DNA of 64,000 nucleotides from Chamaea fasciata. Lineage: Eukaryota > Chordata > Aves > Passeriformes > Sylviidae. Location: positions 111,215,745 to 111,279,744 of the forward strand of contig JARCOQ010000002.1 in NCBI GenBank assembly GCA_029207755.1, written 5' to 3'. Position 1 is the first letter of the stretch, and every line of letters begins with the position of its first letter. Below, piece after piece: positions 61,706 to 64,000 of the stretch. Under the pieces are notes generated by a model. The model saw nothing but the letters and a program-made list of their open reading frames with translations. It did no database searches and was not told the origin of the DNA. Position numbers and translations under genes: made by a program.

Positions 61706-62639
61706 CACATCTTTTTACAGGTTGGGTATCAGCCATGAGCTCACATCTCTGTTACTGACTGCTAATTTTAGCAACTGTTCACACCAAAATAATTATTCCC
61801 AGAGGGTTATTTCATGACAGTGGTTACTAAAAACTGTGGCAGTTGAGCCACATTTTGTAGATAAATTCCTGCAGACTTTTTTTCCTGAAATTCTCAACTA
61901 ACGTGATTTTTTTTTTTCACTTTCGATGGAAAACACACAAGAGGAAATCAATCAGAAATGCAATTTCCTTCCTCTTATGCAGTGTGAGACAAGTAGAGCT
62001 CATCCACTGGATCTGGATTCAACACCACACTAGACTTTATCTTGGGACAAGCAAGAACATGGATCCCATACAGAAATCCTATGGAGGTGTGAGTGGTCAA
62101 TCCCTGTCAGCAGACCTGCCCTGCTGCTTTAGTATGTGCCTGTGATCCATAGGACACTGAAATTATTAAAATTCCCATTTTGAAGCCTTATCAAGCAGAA
62201 TTGGGCATTAATAATAATATAATAATGTATTTCTGTAATCTCTAATGGTGTTGCTTGCAGAGACAACATGAACAAGTTAATTTTTCTGTTTCACTGCATT
62301 TGATAAACACTTGTAACTGACCAGATCTTACTAAACCAAAAATACTACTTTTCCCACATTGCTTCACTGCTAAGGCTGCCAGCAGTACTCACTGATGTTA
62401 AGTGAAGTGCCCCTGTAGTTTATAACTACATCCACCCACAATGAACAAACCAAAGCAGCCAAATTCCAGGTAAGAGCTTTCTTTTTAGCCTTTAGTTAAA
62501 AGAGAATCAAAAGCGGCCTCAGAGGCCACACTTCCAACCAGCGCTACTGAATAAAGGCATGATCCTGTTAATGAAGATGTTTCTGGAGCAGCTTTTGGAG
62601 GAAAATCATGTGGGCACCCATAGACGTGAGAAGTCAGCA

Positions 62640-62860
62640 GTCAGAACCTGCGACAACTGAAACTGTGCAGCTGTTCATGGATAAGAGACAGGAGCAGAGA
62701 TCAGCAACATGAATGACACCTCAAGGTCACTTCAGAGTACTGAACATGCCAAACATCTTCAAAGTACTCCTACACACAACCAGAACTGTGTGTGTAGCTT
62801 TAACCCTGCTTAGTTTCATAGCAGCTGAGATACCGAATACCAGAGTAGGTAACCAGGTAC
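62640..62860 (-). mobile_element. 5S-rRNA-derived SINE relic (AmnSINE1-like)
   Basis: On the minus strand, ATCTCAGCTGCTATGAAACT runs into CTAAGCAGGGT (plus 62,803-62,813), then CTGGTT and AGTACTT (plus 62,762-62,768). This order is the internal promoter region of 5S rRNA (GATCTCGTCTGATCTCGGAAG, CTAAGCAGGGT, CTGGTTAGTACTT), with a short insertion. Further on, TGACCTTGAGG and a CTCTGCTCCTGTCTCTTATCC-like stretch resemble the tRNA/core part of amniote SINEs. A 5S head plus such a body is the plan of AmnSINE1, an old family with several copies known to serve as enhancers. Alternatives are a plain 5S pseudogene or partial chance similarity. Confidence 0.55.
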
Positions 62861-63246
62861 CTCCAGGAAAAGGGAGCATGGAGCCAGCTCCATTGGCACT
62901 AGATGCCATCTTGAAATACATTTTCCAGTCAAGCATTCCATTAGCAAATTCACATCTACAGTCTTTGGCAAGGCAGGAACATTGCTCTCTTGCCCTGGGT
63001 AATCACACAGACTAAGTGAATCTGACAGACATTGGGATACCTGGGAATATGCTTCAATGCACACTAACTGTTCCGTTTTAAAAACTGAGCAAGGCCAGCA
63101 CATATGTTTGAGAGTGGATATCTGCCTATGCTGGGCACTATTTCATGAAAGTCAGGTTTCTGTCACAGATCTAAGGCAAATATTACAATTTACAGGAAAG
63201 AAATGAGGACATCGATACATTGTGCGTTATTGGAGACGTGGAGCCT

Positions 63247-63550
63247 TTATAACACGGTGGCTTTCACTATGATCTCTGGGTTTTCTATGTCCTTTTTGCT
63301 TTGGACCATTCTCAGTTCCAGGTGGGCTGAGTTTGGTTTGTTTCCTTCGCCAGCTTGCACTAAAAAGATGACATCAGAATGTCATTAAAAACAGCAGTAT
63401 ATAAAGAAACAAGTTACATTATTCTGTTACCCCAGGATTTTCTCTACCTTCCTCCCTTCCCTATCCTCCCTTACTGCTCCCTGCTAAAGGCTCCCAAGGC
63501 GGAAAATCCAGGTCAGCACTGTGATTTCTTATCACCACTGTTCCACACCT
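63247..63550 (-). CDS. Candidate two-exon coding terminus, unidentified
   Basis: On the minus strand a frame from about 63,550 to 63,475 ends at a good donor (AGCA|GTAAGG). A 115-bp intron ends in CATCTTTTTAG at 63,360. The frame stays open across this junction and stops with TAA at 63,247-63,249. The joined end reads [20 protein letters not shown] then TVL, which has a plausible protein composition. I do not recognise the family, and frames of this length occur by chance. The upstream acceptor near 63,551 is weak. If real, the gene would continue to the right of the window and run leftward into a long 3'-UTR. Confidence 0.22.
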
Positions 63551-64000
63551 CTCTCCAGGAAAGAAACATAGTTCTGCTGTTAATTAGGAAGTCACACGGA
63601 CATGCTGAGAGCACCCACAGACTTTCTTAAGAACTGAAAGATGGGAACTCCAAGGGGAGAAAAGCTGAAAAAAATCGCTCCTCACATGGGCCAACACAGC
63701 AAAGAAACTATTATTGGTTGATAAACCCCTCTCAGTGCTGAACACACACTCAGAGGGACAGTGGGTGAGCCCCACTGAAGCAGGAGCTCTTTGGCACACC
63801 AAACTCAGCATCTCCTCACGTAGCGCTGGTTTTGCAGAGCTGAGTCAGGCACAGTCAGCACGACTGTCACCCACCACAAGCTAAACAGTGACACCTGCAG
63901 TCGGCTCTCGTCAAAAATGGGCTTGCAGGACACAGTAGGAACATGCAGGCAAAACTACCAAGCTCTCATTCTGTAAATTCTCTGCCTGCTTCTGCAGTGA
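63551..64000. other. No supported feature
   Basis: A short minus-strand segment at about 63,903-63,931 is open, bounded by a possible acceptor and a GTGTCA donor, and could be a small exon, but the evidence is too thin to call. No repeat is recognised. Confidence 0.35.

Noticed and set aside
62727..63103. Minus-strand frames of 69 and 95 codons
   Set aside because: They overlap the SINE relic and show no protein family.

Overview
This is nuclear DNA of a bird. The clearest evidence is a set of CR1 LINE fragments, including one with the standard avian CR1 3' end at 52,969-53,122. Several solo retroviral LTRs of different families and sparse, largely unmethylated-looking CpG content outside one island also fit. 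The number of LTRs suggests a songbird (passerine), but that is an inference. No bacterial, phage or plasmid-like gene layout is present, and I found no tRNA, rRNA gene or CRISPR array.

Layout: 1-1,590 is ordinary AT-rich DNA. 1,592-2,940 holds a tetranucleotide repeat fused to a strong CpG island, the one convincing promoter in the window. Two CCAAT boxes at 3,132-3,147 and a good splice donor near 2,654 both point to transcription towards the left, so the gene would lie mostly outside the window. From 3 kb to about 54 kb the window reads as intergenic or intronic DNA. It is broken up by solo LTRs (11.2, 19.6, 23.1, 31.5, 41.6, 48.5 and 53.2 kb), CR1 fragments (7.7, 20.1, 22.3, 30.7 and 53.0 kb) and two much older CR1 relics (32.35-34.5 kb on the minus strand; 53.9-54.7 kb on the plus strand). 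Between these lie blocks rich in homeodomain- and POU-like motifs that look like candidate conserved non-coding elements. The right end (55-64 kb) has minus-strand poly(A) signals, another CR1 copy, a 5S-rRNA-derived SINE relic at 62.6-62.9 kb, and a weak candidate pair of minus-strand terminal coding exons at 63.2-63.55 kb.

Almost all of the open reading frames are short chance frames or are made by repeats (CCAT repeat, GAAAA repeat, CpG island, LTRs). I do not claim a confirmed protein-coding gene. The most interesting items are the 5S-derived SINE relic, the 445-bp LTR with a tRNA-Trp-like primer-binding site, the long ancient CR1 relic, and a recurring class of tracts made only of A and C (or T and G). 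No undescribed system of interacting genes could be supported.
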